Below, one piece after another: positions 37,319-46,649 of a stretch of DNA of 64,000 nt. Under the pieces are notes generated by a model that ran no database searches, was not told the DNA's origin, and was given only the letters and a program-made list of their open reading frames with translations. Both the position numbers and the translations under genes were made by a program. Numbering within the stretch: position 1 is the first letter of the stretch; each line of letters opens with the position of its first letter. This DNA is from Psychrobacter urativorans (lineage in GTDB: Bacteria > Pseudomonadota > Gammaproteobacteria > Pseudomonadales > Moraxellaceae), in NCBI RefSeq assembly GCF_904846695.1, contig NZ_CAJHBR010000002.1:1-64000 (forward strand), read 5' to 3'.

Positions 37319-38104
37319 ATGAAATTACAAATCAGTCATCAGACTAACTATTACTATGAAGAATTGGCGCAGCGCAGCGTACAGTATATACGCATGACGC
37401 CTATGCAACTGCCCCATCAAATTATTCATAAATGGGATGTTATGCTGCCTAAAGTGGCGAACAAGCAAAAAGACGGCTTTGGTAACGATTGGTTGACCCT
37501 AAGTCGTAATGAAGCGCACAATAACTTGCAAATGCAAGCCTCCGGTATCGTTGAGATCAATACCGAAACGGAGTACTTAGAGGATATGGATAATGTGCCC
37601 TACTTGCTATTTACTGTGCAGACGCCATTAACTAAATGCTCGCAGGAGATGCGAGATTTTGCAGCGCCTCATCTAAAAACGGTCACTCATGATAGTCTAA
37701 AAAAACTGGCCAATGAGCTGATAATGAGAATGCCTTTTGTCAAAGATGTGACTCATGTAGGCACTACTGCTGCTGAGTCTTTTGCCACTAGTGCTGGTGT
37801 ATGCCAAGATCATACTCATGTGTTTGTAGGATGCTTACGAGATCAACAAATTCCAGCGCGCTATGTGTCAGGCTACTTATATGATGATACCGAAAACCAT
37901 ATGGCAAGCCACGCTTGGGCAGAGGTTTGGCTAGATGGCTATTGGTATACTTTTGACATCTCAAATCAGTTATTCCGGCCCAGCTCACATGTGTATGTCG
38001 CTATTGGGCGCGACTACTTAGATACTGCGCCAGTACGCGGTGTACGGATGGGTGGCGGCTATGAGAATCTTTATAGTCAAGTGCTAGTGACCAGATTATC
38101 TTAA
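37319..38104 (+). CDS. transglutaminase-like cysteine peptidase
   Basis: This 261-residue protein has an N-terminal beta domain typical of bacterial transglutaminase-like proteins (HQTNYYYEELAQRSVQYIRM) and a papain-fold core. The catalytic triad is visible as Cys in SAGVCQDHTH, His in SHAWAEVW and Asp in FDISNQ. No signal peptide is present, so it acts in the cytoplasm. AAGGATG precedes the start. It lies 107 bases after the ATP-grasp gene and 40 before the Anbu gene. Confidence 0.9.
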   Translation: MKLQISHQTNYYYEELAQRSVQYIRMTPMQLPHQIIHKWDVMLPKVANKQKDGFGNDWLTLSRNEAHNNLQMQASGIVEINTETEYLEDMDNVPYLLFTVQTPLTKCSQEMRDFAAPHLKTVTHDSLKKLANELIMRMPFVKDVTHVGTTAAESFATSAGVCQDHTHVFVGCLRDQQIPARYVSGYLYDDTENHMASHAWAEVWLDGYWYTFDISNQLFRPSSHVYVAIGRDYLDTAPVRGVRMGGGYENLYSQVLVTRLS

Positions 38105-38144
38105 GCTATATTATTTTTTAACTACAACTTTACTAGGTGTTTAT

Positions 38145-38885
38145 ATGACTTATTGTGCGGCTATTCGCTTAAAAGACGGCATGGTTTTCGCAAGTGATAC
38201 TCGTACCAATGCTGGTGTTGATCATATATCAACCTTTAAAAAGATCTATCAATATGGTATCGAAGGTGAGCGCTTTATAGTACTACAGACCGCTGGCAGT
38301 CTCGCCACCTCGCAAGCCGTCTTTACTAAATTACAAAATGATATCGATCAGCGTGCTGAGCCTAATATCAATACAGTGATTACCTTGTTTGACGCTGCGC
38401 AAATGGTCGGTGAATGTATGCGCTCTATTATGAATCATGCAAAATCAGTAGCTAACGCAGGCACTGATGGCGCATTCACTAGCTCCTTCATGCTAGGGGG
38501 ACAAATTAAAGGGCAGTCTCCTGAGTTGTATAGAATTTATCCTGAAGGCAACTGTATTCGAGCTACTGAGGATACACCGTTCTTTCAATTGGGAGAGAGT
38601 AAATATGGTAAGCCTATCCTTGATAGGTCGGTAAGCTATGATACGGATCCTAGACATGCAGCCCGAGCTTTGATGCTGTCCTTCGACTCCACTATTCACT
38701 CAAACCTATCAGTAGGTATGCCCATAGATTTTTTATTGTACGAAAATGACAGTCTAAAATTACCTAAAGGTCGCCGTATCGATGACAACGATGAGTATTT
38801 TAATACTATTCGCAGTCAGTGGTCAGAGGCGTTACGCCGTACTCTAGTTGAACTACCCAAGGCGCCCGATGGTTATTGGGTCTAG
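38145..38885 (+). CDS. Anbu-type proteasome-like peptidase
   Basis: This 246-residue protein is of the proteasome beta/HslV superfamily, Anbu branch. The presumed nucleophile Thr2 follows the initiator Met in MTYCAAIRLKDGMVFASDTR, with NAGVDHISTFKKIYQYG next. Anbu proteins form open spiral or ring assemblies; their substrates are unsettled. It is the last of three consecutive genes with the ATP-grasp/alpha-E fusion and the transglutaminase, the known Anbu neighbourhood. A paralogue of the upstream lipoprotein follows after 19 bases. Confidence 0.92.
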   Translation: MTYCAAIRLKDGMVFASDTRTNAGVDHISTFKKIYQYGIEGERFIVLQTAGSLATSQAVFTKLQNDIDQRAEPNINTVITLFDAAQMVGECMRSIMNHAKSVANAGTDGAFTSSFMLGGQIKGQSPELYRIYPEGNCIRATEDTPFFQLGESKYGKPILDRSVSYDTDPRHAARALMLSFDSTIHSNLSVGMPIDFLLYENDSLKLPKGRRIDDNDEYFNTIRSQWSEALRRTLVELPKAPDGYWV

Positions 38886-38904
38886 TTCTAGTTAAAGGAG
38901 ACTT

Positions 38905-39519
38905 ATGCTAAATTTAAAAGCCTACTTGCTGTTATTGGTACTCGCTCCTATAAGCGTCTATGCGACTTTTGGCCCTGAGGACAGCGGTGATTATTTATCC
39001 AATACTACGGTAACTCCTAGCCAGCAGCGAGTAATGCAGGATGCGATTTATATCAAGCAAGCGCTTGCTTATAAAAACTATCAGGCTATTGCACCGCTAA
39101 TTCATCCAACTCGTGGCGTGCGCTTTTCAATGTATGCTTATGTCGACCCCAAGAGTGATAAGGTTTTTAGCCGTGCTCAATTCACTCAGTATCTTAAAGC
39201 CTCTAAAATTAAGTTTACTTGGGGACAGCAAGACGGTACTGGCGATCTCTATATAACCCCGCTACCAGCTTATCTGACTGCTTGGGTTGATGCTAGTAAG
39301 TACCAAGCAACCTCGCCTACAATTAACCAGTTTCAAGGCTTTGGCAACAGCTTAAATAATCTAACTAATATTTACAAAAACCATGATTTTGTTGAGTTTT
39401 ATTATCCTGGTAGCGACAAGTATTCTGGAATGGATTGGCAAGCCATGCGCTTAGTCTTTGCTGACTATAAAGGTAAGCCTTATCTAGTGGCTATTGTTAA
39501 CGATAAGTGGACTATATAA
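38905..39519 (+). CDS. exported protein paralogous to the 33825-34472 lipoprotein
   Basis: This 204-residue protein has an N-terminal signal segment (AYLLLLVLAPISVYA) without a lipobox, so it is probably free in the periplasm. Its domain shares long blocks with the lipoprotein upstream of the Anbu operon: IHPTRGVR, SDKVFSRAQF, FTWG, PLPAYL, GMDWQAMRLVFADY and YLVAIVNDKWTI. AAAGGAG is 6 bases before the start and only 19 bases separate it from the Anbu gene, so it belongs to that operon. The function is unknown. A strong terminator follows. Confidence 0.8.
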   Translation: MLNLKAYLLLLVLAPISVYATFGPEDSGDYLSNTTVTPSQQRVMQDAIYIKQALAYKNYQAIAPLIHPTRGVRFSMYAYVDPKSDKVFSRAQFTQYLKASKIKFTWGQQDGTGDLYITPLPAYLTAWVDASKYQATSPTINQFQGFGNSLNNLTNIYKNHDFVEFYYPGSDKYSGMDWQAMRLVFADYKGKPYLVAIVNDKWTI

Positions 39520-39666
39520 GTAGTTATACTGAGTACTTATGAGCAGCACTTAAGACTTGAACCTATTCGATAGTATTGCCTATTACTTGTATTACTCTAG
39601 CCTTGATAAGACTGGTGCTTAGCGGTCCTGATGACTCAACTGTTAAATCAGCGCTAAACTAAATAT

Positions 39667-39696
39667 AAAAAAGCCTACAAAATTGTAGGCTTTTTT
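39667..39696. terminator. bidirectional terminator after the Anbu operon
   Basis: AAAAAAGCCTACA and TGTAGGCTTTTTT form a perfect stem with a 4-base loop. Confidence 0.88.
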
Positions 39697-39784
39697 TATA
39701 ATAGAACTTTGAGGCTTTTAGTTTAGAAAACTCTTATTCAACTCTATAGGTTAACCTTAGTAGTAAGATCACTATACTCTAGTA

Positions 39785-41413
39785 TTAAGAGTCAAGTAGT
39801 ACATTACCATACTCTCTACGCAAGTCGTTTTTTACCATCTTGCCAGCACCATTCAATACGATGTTATCGACAAATATGACTTTATCCGGTATTTGCCAAC
39901 TCGCAACGCGGCCATTATAAAACTCTAGAATTTGTGCTTCCTCAACACTAGAGCCCTGCTCTTTTACTACAATCAATACTGGACGCTCACCCCATCGGGC
40001 ATGTTTGGCAGCAATAGCGGCAGCCATCTTAACTTGTGGATGTTCTACAGCGATATTTTCCAGCTCTACAGAGGATATCCACTCACCGCCCGACTTGATT
40101 AAGTCCTTAGCTCGGTCACGGATATTCATATAACCATCAGCATCAATAGTAGCAATATCACCAGTATCGAACCAGCCATCTTCGGTAACAGCCTCTGGAT
40201 TTTCAGTGAAGTAATCACTAATTACCCAATGTCCACGAGCTTGCAAGTTACCTTGAGAATGCCCATCCTCAGCGACTACTTGCTCTGGATTCTCAGTGTC
40301 CATCAAGCGTATTTGTATTCCATAGGGAGGACGCCCTTGCGATTCGCGCACCCTATTCACCTCACTATCACTAAGGGATTTATGCTTAGCCTTTATCTGG
40401 TTCATAGTGCCAAGAGGGCTAGTTTCGGTCATGCCCCAACCGTGAATAGCGTCACAATTGAAATCCTCTCGGAAAGTCTTAATCACTGATGGTGGGCAAG
40501 CTGCGCCGCCGACAATAGTTCGAGTCATACTATCGAGTTTGCTACCCCTATTCTTGGCAGCTGCCAGTAAGCTTTGCCAGATCGTTGGTACTCCTAGAGC
40601 CACTGTCACTTTATAATCATCAATCAAAGACACTAAACTGTCGCCATCTAGATTAGGCCCAGGCAGTATTAAAGAGCAGCCGGTGAGCGCTGCAGCATAG
40701 GGAGTTCCCCAAGCATTAACATGGAACATGGGCACAACTGGTAGCAATACATCTTGAGCAGATAGTGCTGAGACATCAGGCATACACAAAGCTATAGCGT
40801 GCAATACTGAGGAGCGATGGGTGTATAAGATGCCTTTAGGATTACCAGTAGTCCCTGAGGTATAGCATAGCGAGCTTGCCGTAGTTTCATCGAATTGTGG
40901 CCAATCAAACTCAGCGGCACTCTGCTCTAATAGCTCATCAAAAAATAAGGTCTCAGGCAATTGTGCTACCACTTTATCATCGCGAGCCCCTAAACATATA
41001 AAATACTTAATGCCTTTGAGACTGTCTTTAATAGCCATAATCAGCGGCAAAAATGTAATATCAAAGAGGAGAGCTTGGTCATCGGCGTCATTGACAATGT
41101 AGCTGAGCTGCTCGGGGAACAAGCGTGGATTGATAGTATGACAGATCATGCCACTACCAGAGATAGCATACCAAGCCTCTAAATGGCGGCGGTTATTCCA
41201 AGCCAAAGTAGCTATTCGATCTGCCGGTTTTAGGCCTAATGCCGCCAAGCCATTTGCCATCCGCTTTGCGTTGTTAGAAACCGTGAGCCAATCACTATGA
41301 GTTACCGTGCCATCGACCTCTTTGGATAATACAGCGGTATCACCATGATACTGAGCCGCATGCTCAATCAAACCACTAAGCAGCAACGGCTGATACATCA
41401 TCTTTCCTAACAT
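39785..41413 (-). CDS. acyl-CoA synthetase (AMP-forming), AlkK-like
   Basis: This 542-residue member of the adenylate-forming family activates a fatty or aryl acid with ATP and CoA. The phosphate loop is YTSGTTGNPKG, with GWGMTETSP, YFTENPEA, DGWFDTGDIATID and the catalytic Lys near the end in NGAGKMVKNDLR. It resembles medium-chain enzymes (AlkK type), but chain length cannot be read. Two close starts exist (41413, and 41401/41398). AAGGA 9 bases before the first makes it my choice. The AraC regulator upstream on the same strand may control it. Confidence 0.88.
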   Translation of the reverse strand: MLGKMMYQPLLLSGLIEHAAQYHGDTAVLSKEVDGTVTHSDWLTVSNNAKRMANGLAALGLKPADRIATLAWNNRRHLEAWYAISGSGMICHTINPRLFPEQLSYIVNDADDQALLFDITFLPLIMAIKDSLKGIKYFICLGARDDKVVAQLPETLFFDELLEQSAAEFDWPQFDETTASSLCYTSGTTGNPKGILYTHRSSVLHAIALCMPDVSALSAQDVLLPVVPMFHVNAWGTPYAAALTGCSLILPGPNLDGDSLVSLIDDYKVTVALGVPTIWQSLLAAAKNRGSKLDSMTRTIVGGAACPPSVIKTFREDFNCDAIHGWGMTETSPLGTMNQIKAKHKSLSDSEVNRVRESQGRPPYGIQIRLMDTENPEQVVAEDGHSQGNLQARGHWVISDYFTENPEAVTEDGWFDTGDIATIDADGYMNIRDRAKDLIKSGGEWISSVELENIAVEHPQVKMAAAIAAKHARWGERPVLIVVKEQGSSVEEAQILEFYNGRVASWQIPDKVIFVDNIVLNGAGKMVKNDLRREYGNVLLDS

Positions 41414-41557
41414 ATACCTATCCTTATATTGATTTTATAACGCTCATCCATGGGCATCCTTAGGTGGATTAACTCATACCTAAGATAATCAGTATACGGC
41501 ATCAGCTTAGCTAACTGTAGCGATAACGTCTGAGTTTATGTTGCTATTTTTAGGCAC

Positions 41558-42508
41558 TTATTGTGTTGATAAGTTTTGATATCGCTGACGATATTGTCTA
41601 GGTGACATATCATAAGCCCGTTTAAAGGCTTGACTAAAAGTTGAGTTTGAAGAGTAGCCGACTAGGGTGCCGATTTGGCCAATATTATAGTAAGGTAAGC
41701 GTAGATGGTGGGCGGCAATACGTAGTCGATATTGAATCAAATAAGTCAATGGTGGTACACCAACCTTATCTTTAAAGCGCTGAGTAAAGCTTGAACGCGA
41801 CATCCCAACTGCTTTGGCAAGCTCGCAAGTAGTCCAGCTATAATTCGGTTTACCATGCATCATAGCTAGGGCTTTGGCTAAGTAAGGATGTCTGATGGCG
41901 GCCAACCAGCTATCTGTAGTCTCTGATAAGGTTTCAATATAAGTACGCAGACACTCAACCATAACCATGCTCGCCCAAAGGTTGACCATCGCTAACTGAC
42001 CTAAACGCTCAGGTTCGGACTCTAGTGTTAATAATATAAATGCTTGATCAAGTGCTCTAAATTGGATCTTGGAGATAGTACCTTGTTCAGGCAAAATAGC
42101 TGGCAATACTGCTAATAGCGGTTGAATAGTCTGTTGATCGTACTGGCATTCCACTAATAAAAAACGTGCCTTTTCAGTACTGTTTTTAGCACTATCTTTA
42201 GTACTATCAATAACGCCTTTATCATAATCAGATAGAAATTCATCCAGCACTTTAGTAGTGTTAGTCTGATGACCTAGTGTATGACAAACATGACCCTTAG
42301 CATGCGGAAGCATGACAATATCACCGGCATATACTTGACGTGAGCTATCTGCTGTATTAATAAAAAAGCTACCAGACTCAACTAAGTATAGACACAGCGT
42401 TTGTTCATTAATTATTGAATACCCCCAATCACCCGCAATGTGCAAATGATAATATTTAGTTTGGCTTAAGTGTTGAGCTTGCTGTAGCAACGTACTAAGC
42501 GCATCCAT
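41558..42508 (-). CDS. AraC-family regulator with cupin domain
   Basis: This 316-residue regulator has an N-terminal cupin-like sensor (GSFFINTADSSRQVYAGDIVM, then LPHAKGHVCHT) and a C-terminal double HTH (CELAKAVGMSRSSFTQRFKDK and QIGTLVGYSSNSTFSQAFKRA, ending MSPRQYRQ). The ligand is unknown. The start at 42508 follows AGGATGG. The acyl-CoA synthetase gene lies 145 bases downstream on the same strand, with an inverted repeat (CTTAGGT at 41459, ACCTAAG at 41478) in the gap. Confidence 0.87.
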   Translation of the reverse strand: MDALSTLLQQAQHLSQTKYYHLHIAGDWGYSIINEQTLCLYLVESGSFFINTADSSRQVYAGDIVMLPHAKGHVCHTLGHQTNTTKVLDEFLSDYDKGVIDSTKDSAKNSTEKARFLLVECQYDQQTIQPLLAVLPAILPEQGTISKIQFRALDQAFILLTLESEPERLGQLAMVNLWASMVMVECLRTYIETLSETTDSWLAAIRHPYLAKALAMMHGKPNYSWTTCELAKAVGMSRSSFTQRFKDKVGVPPLTYLIQYRLRIAAHHLRLPYYNIGQIGTLVGYSSNSTFSQAFKRAYDMSPRQYRQRYQNLSTQ

Positions 42509-42841
42509 TCTAACCATCCTATAATTACTGACCAATTAGCTAATGATAAATAAACTACTAAAAAATAAGCTGTCACTCGCTTGTAAGTATTCAAATACGA
42601 CTACTTACTACGGTTTCTCCCAACAATAGTATTTATATTTTTATGTATTTCCTATATTTTATTAGTCATAGTCCAATATTTTATATTTGTATTGCTCCAT
42701 ATTATTAATATCGCTATATTATATTGAGTTGTTTGTTTATGATACTCTTAACTATCAATTAAATATTATTAATCATTAAGACTAACATTAATAGGTTGAA
42801 GCTTTTATTGAAACATAAAGTAAAACTTATCTGGAGTTTTT
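42509..42841. other. very AT-rich divergent region
   Basis: It lies between the AraC gene and a small plus-strand gene and probably holds both promoters. Nothing else was recognised. Confidence 0.4.
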
Positions 42842-43078
42842 ATGTTAAAGGGTGAACTGACTGGAAGTCTTCTAACTCGTACTCTATTAGAAAAAAGTGA
42901 TACACCAGTATGGTGTGCTGTGGCTGATAGTAGCGATGAAGAGGCTATGCAAGATTTGACCGATAATGATTTTACCGCTCTTATTAGCTCATGCGATGAA
43001 TATAGTTTCTTTAGTACTAGTGGTATACAGTGGTTGTGTGCGGTGCCAATTAAAATAGTGATGATTACAGAAACTTGA
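42842..43078 (+). CDS. small protein of unknown function
   Basis: This 78-residue acidic protein (MLKGELTGSLLTRTLLEKSD, ending AVPIKIVMITET) has three cysteines. It has a good ribosome binding site (GGAG 5 bases before ATG) and its own upstream promoter space, so it is likely real. I recognise no family. There is no signal peptide or membrane segment. A minus-strand frame over the same bases is a shadow. Confidence 0.5.
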   Translation: MLKGELTGSLLTRTLLEKSDTPVWCAVADSSDEEAMQDLTDNDFTALISSCDEYSFFSTSGIQWLCAVPIKIVMITET

Positions 43079-43206
43079 GTCGGTTTACTTCTCAAGCTGT
43101 GATGACTAAGTATTAGGCCGAAAAACTCGGTTGAAAACTAAGTAAAAACTGAGTAAAAAACTAATTGCTTAGTTAAAAATGATGGGGTTAAGAACAAGAC
43201 GACAGA

Positions 43207-43305
43207 GATAGTCGCAAGTAATATTCTAAACCATAAGACTTAGCCGTTGCATTGATAACAAGCATTGGTTTTATGGTTTAGGTTATCTTAAAAGGTGCGA
43301 CTATC
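43207..43305. repeat. long two-stem inverted repeat, MITE-like
   Basis: The outer arms GATAGTCGCA (43207-43216) and TGCGACTATC (43296-43305) are perfect complements. Inside them CTAAACCATAA (43226-43236) and TTATGGTTTAG (43271-43281) are also perfect. The whole folds into one hairpin about 99 bases long with internal loops. It contains no gene. It resembles a small non-autonomous repeat or a structured RNA. Confidence 0.6.
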
Positions 43306-43335
43306 AACTATCAACTATCAACTATCAACTATCGA
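43301..43335. repeat. heptamer tandem repeat
   Basis: Four perfect copies of CTATCAA and one CTATCGA start inside the right arm of the long inverted repeat. Confidence 0.85.
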
Positions 43336-43396
43336 TTTTAAGCCCCTGCCCATTTCACTGTATTCTAAAATGAGCTAGTAGCAATATACCGATAAC

Positions 43397-44656
43397 TTAA
43401 GTCACCACTAGACGCATTAACTGAGTACTGATATAACCACCAAAAGTACCCATAGCATAACCAAGAATACCTAAAAATACTCCGACAGGTGCCAATGACG
43501 GATGAAAGGCAGTAGCCACAATTGGCGCTGACGAGGCGCCACCAGTATTAGCATTGGAACCAACAGCTAAAAAGAAAAACGGCGCACGGATAATTCTAGC
43601 AACAATAAAAATAATAATCACATGGATAGTCATCCATACTAAGCCGATCAGTAGTAATCTCCATTGCGAGACTATGCCCGCCAAATTAATCTGCATACCA
43701 ATAGCAGCAATTAACACAAATATGAACACTGTGCCTATTTTAGAGGCGCCCACGTGGTCGAGCCTACGAATCTTAGTAAAAGAGAATATAACGCCTATTA
43801 TAGTAATGATCACTACCATCCAAAAGAACGAGCTGGCAAAGCTGTATTGTACCGCCCAACTATAAGGCGCGAAAAACTCAGCAATCTGCCCACCGATGAA
43901 ATGCGCAACCCCTACCATTGCAAAACATAAGCCAAACAGCACCATCAAGTCATTCAAGGTTGCCGGTCGCTCATTATCGCGCTCATAGCTTTCGACCGCC
44001 TGAATGACTCTTTCAATGCTGCTAGTATCCGCCTTCAACAGTCGATCTATTTTATCGCTATGCTTTGCGAGCACTAAGATAATCAATAACCACAGTGAAG
44101 CGTTGGTAGTATCTACCAAAATCATCATGCCAAACAGATCGTCGCTGACCCCGAACAGCTCTTTCATCGCGGCTTGATTAGCAGCACCCCCTATCCAACT
44201 GCCCGCTACGGCTGAAAAGCCACGCCATAGCGTATCGTCGGTAAACATCTCAGGCGACACCCACTTAGCCAAACCCAAGCTTATAGGTCCACTAATAATG
44301 ATAGCGACTGTTGCCGCCATAAACATAGCAATAGCTTTCCAACCAAGACCCAATATCTTTGGTACATCCATGGATAGGGTCATCAGTAGTAAACTAGCGG
44401 GCAGTAAATAAGTCGCCGTAAAACCATAAATCTGTGAGCCTATGCCGTCAGCAAAAACCCCCAGACTATTCAACGTTGCCGGTATGAAGCAGCACAGAAC
44501 AATACCTGGCAACAGCGCATAAAAACGTCGCCAAAACTTACCAGGTAATCCTTGGGTATAAAACACTAAGCCAATAATGGCCATGATAATGCCAAAGGCA
44601 ACCGGCAAGCTGTCTATCTGTAAAGCAGTAAATGATGATGACGAAATCATGAACAT
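43397..44656 (-). CDS. DUF819-family membrane protein
   Basis: This 419-residue integral membrane protein has about 11-12 hydrophobic spans and matches the DUF819 (YjcL-like) family. Family stretches include FSAVAGSWIGGAANQAA, a charged cytoplasmic loop near residues 200-235 and AVGSNANTGGASSAPIVATAF near the end. These proteins look like transporters, but no substrate is established. The gene is isolated, with a decamer repeat upstream and the hairpin repeat downstream. Confidence 0.83.
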   Translation of the reverse strand: MFMISSSSFTALQIDSLPVAFGIIMAIIGLVFYTQGLPGKFWRRFYALLPGIVLCCFIPATLNSLGVFADGIGSQIYGFTATYLLPASLLLMTLSMDVPKILGLGWKAIAMFMAATVAIIISGPISLGLAKWVSPEMFTDDTLWRGFSAVAGSWIGGAANQAAMKELFGVSDDLFGMMILVDTTNASLWLLIILVLAKHSDKIDRLLKADTSSIERVIQAVESYERDNERPATLNDLMVLFGLCFAMVGVAHFIGGQIAEFFAPYSWAVQYSFASSFFWMVVIITIIGVIFSFTKIRRLDHVGASKIGTVFIFVLIAAIGMQINLAGIVSQWRLLLIGLVWMTIHVIIIFIVARIIRAPFFFLAVGSNANTGGASSAPIVATAFHPSLAPVGVFLGILGYAMGTFGGYISTQLMRLVVT

Positions 44657-44691
44657 CTTGGCATTCCATATGCAAGCTAAATAAAAGGGAC

Positions 44692-44731
44692 AAAGGCTAA
44701 TAAAGGCTAATAAAGGCTAATAAAGGCTGGC
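44692..44731. repeat. decamer tandem repeat
   Basis: Just under four copies of AAAGGCTAAT lie 36 bases upstream of the DUF819 start codon, in its probable leader. Changes in copy number could alter the leader. Confidence 0.8.
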
Positions 44732-44853
44732 AGTATAATCAAGGTTAAACTTAGGTGCAAGGAGCTACTACTAGTCGATAAAGTATTTTTTAACTATAGC
44801 TGTTTATTACAAAACAGCGCAAAACGACTTCTAGTCACTGAAATTTAAAACCA

Positions 44854-44886
44854 AAAAAAGCCAGATAATAATTATCTGGCTTTTTT
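44854..44886. terminator. terminator after the DEAD-box gene
   Basis: AAAAAAGCCAGATAAT pairs with ATTATCTGGCTTTTTT with almost no loop mismatch; T runs on both strands. Confidence 0.85.
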
Positions 44887-44945
44887 GACTCACTTTAAAG
44901 ATTATTTAACAGCTGAAATATTATCAGTTGCTAAACAGCCGTTAA

Positions 44946-46649
44946 TTAAGAGTTTTTGTTACGGTTGCTGCCTGCAGGACGACCTTGGCCGGCGCTACCT
45001 GCACCTGAACGGCTAGCTGGACGACCTTGGCTACCGCTTGGACGACCACGACCAGTTGCAGCGCGTTCGCCACGTGGGGCGCTAGTGCCGTCAGTACGTT
45101 TGCCTTGATAAGGTTTGCCGCCAAAGCGATCATTAGGCTTACCTGATGCATCACGTGGCTTACCTTGATAACCGCTGTCATTGCTGGCACGTTGACCAGT
45201 AGCGCTGCTGCTATCGCTTGAACGACCACGGCCTTGAGGACTGCTGCCACTAGGCTTACCTGCATAACCACCGCCAGCTGGACGACCACGGCCTTGACCA
45301 TTACCGCCGCCTGCTGAACGACCACGACCACGGCCACGACCATTACCTTTATTTTCGGTTGGTACATAAGTCTTTTTAGGCTCTAAGCCTTCAATGACTG
45401 ATGCTTCCATTTTGCGGTTAAGATAGCGATTGATAGCATTTAATTGTGGACGATCATCCATGCTACATAAGCTGATAGCTACACCACTACGGCCAGCACG
45501 ACCACAACGACCGATACGATGGACGTAATCTTCAGTTTGGCGTGGTAAGTCATAGTTAATAACGTGTGATAGTGCTGGAACGTCAAGACCACGAGCAGCG
45601 ACATCAGTTGCTACTAAGATTTTGCATTTGCCGTTACGTAAGTCTTGCACGATACGGTTACGCTTGCTTTGTGGCAAATCACCATGTAAGAAGCTAGCTT
45701 TGTGACCATCTTCTTGTAGCTGTTTGGCTAGCTTTTCAGTGCTACGTTTAGTAGCTGCGAAGATGATTACTTGATCAACGTCTTGCTGACAAACGATTTT
45801 GTCTAAGATTTTGTTTTTATGATTAAAGTCATCACAGTAATACACTGTCTCATCGATGTGAGCAGATTCAACTTTGATAGCAACGCGTTCAGGGTTAGTA
45901 GTAAAGGTAGCGGCGATTTTGCCAACAGGACCATCCCAAGTTGCAGAACACATAATAGTCTGACGATTAGTAGGAGCTGCGCGTAAGATGTCACTGATAT
46001 CATCAGCAAAACCCATATCAAGCATACGATCCGCTTCGTCAAGTACTAGTACTTCAAGGTTTGACAAGTCAACGCGACCAGCATTGATATGGTCAAGTAG
46101 ACGACCAGGAGTCGCAACGATAACTTGTACACCCTTTTTTAGAGCAGTAATCTGACCGTTATAAGGAGCGCCACCAACTAAAGGTACACAAAATAGACCA
46201 CGCATATCTTTAGAATAAGTACGTACGCTATCATGTACTTGCTGAGCAAGCTCACGTGTTGGCGTTAGGATAAGAGCTTTAGTAAGTTTGTCAAAGCTAG
46301 TAGCACGGCTCAAGCGATCAAGTACTGGGATCACGAATGCAGCTGTTTTACCACTACCTGTTTGCGCAGATAATAGTAAGTCACGACCTTCTAGAGCAAA
46401 AGGAATAGCTTGTGCTTGAATAGGAGTTGGGTTGGTGTAACCACTACGCTCAAGTGCCGCAAGAATTGGCTTGGCAATGTTAAGGTCAGCAAAAGTGGTT
46501 TGGTTTTCTTCAGAATTGGCTTCAGAGGCAGCTTCAGAAGTGCTAGCATCAGTAGCTTGTGCAGTAGTATCTGTAGTTGCCGTATCTTGGGCAGTAGTGT
46601 CTTCGATAATACCGTTTTGTGCAGCGATTGTAGATAAGATGTCAGTCAT
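44946..46649 (-). CDS. DEAD-box RNA helicase with Gly/Arg-rich tail (RhlE-like)
   Basis: This 567-residue ATP-dependent RNA helicase has all core motifs: AQTGSGKT, PTRELAQQ, TPGRLLDH, DEAD, SAT, ATDVAARGLD and HRIGRCGR. An acidic Thr/Ala/Glu-rich N-terminus of about 50 residues precedes the core. The last 150 residues are a disordered tail rich in GRGR and RPAGG repeats, typical of RNA-binding tails. It probably acts in ribosome assembly or mRNA decay in the cold. Start 46649 is set by AAGGAT before it; the frame is open to 46721. A 600-base upstream gap suggests a long leader. Confidence 0.92.
   Translation of the reverse strand: MTDILSTIAAQNGIIEDTTAQDTATTDTTAQATDASTSEAASEANSEENQTTFADLNIAKPILAALERSGYTNPTPIQAQAIPFALEGRDLLLSAQTGSGKTAAFVIPVLDRLSRATSFDKLTKALILTPTRELAQQVHDSVRTYSKDMRGLFCVPLVGGAPYNGQITALKKGVQVIVATPGRLLDHINAGRVDLSNLEVLVLDEADRMLDMGFADDISDILRAAPTNRQTIMCSATWDGPVGKIAATFTTNPERVAIKVESAHIDETVYYCDDFNHKNKILDKIVCQQDVDQVIIFAATKRSTEKLAKQLQEDGHKASFLHGDLPQSKRNRIVQDLRNGKCKILVATDVAARGLDVPALSHVINYDLPRQTEDYVHRIGRCGRAGRSGVAISLCSMDDRPQLNAINRYLNRKMEASVIEGLEPKKTYVPTENKGNGRGRGRGRSAGGGNGQGRGRPAGGGYAGKPSGSSPQGRGRSSDSSSATGQRASNDSGYQGKPRDASGKPNDRFGGKPYQGKRTDGTSAPRGERAATGRGRPSGSQGRPASRSGAGSAGQGRPAGSNRNKNS

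Noticed and set aside
44942-45367. 141-residue Val/Ala-rich minus-strand frame
   Set aside because: It overlaps the repetitive Gly/Arg tail of the DEAD-box gene in another frame; the composition is an artefact of that repeat.
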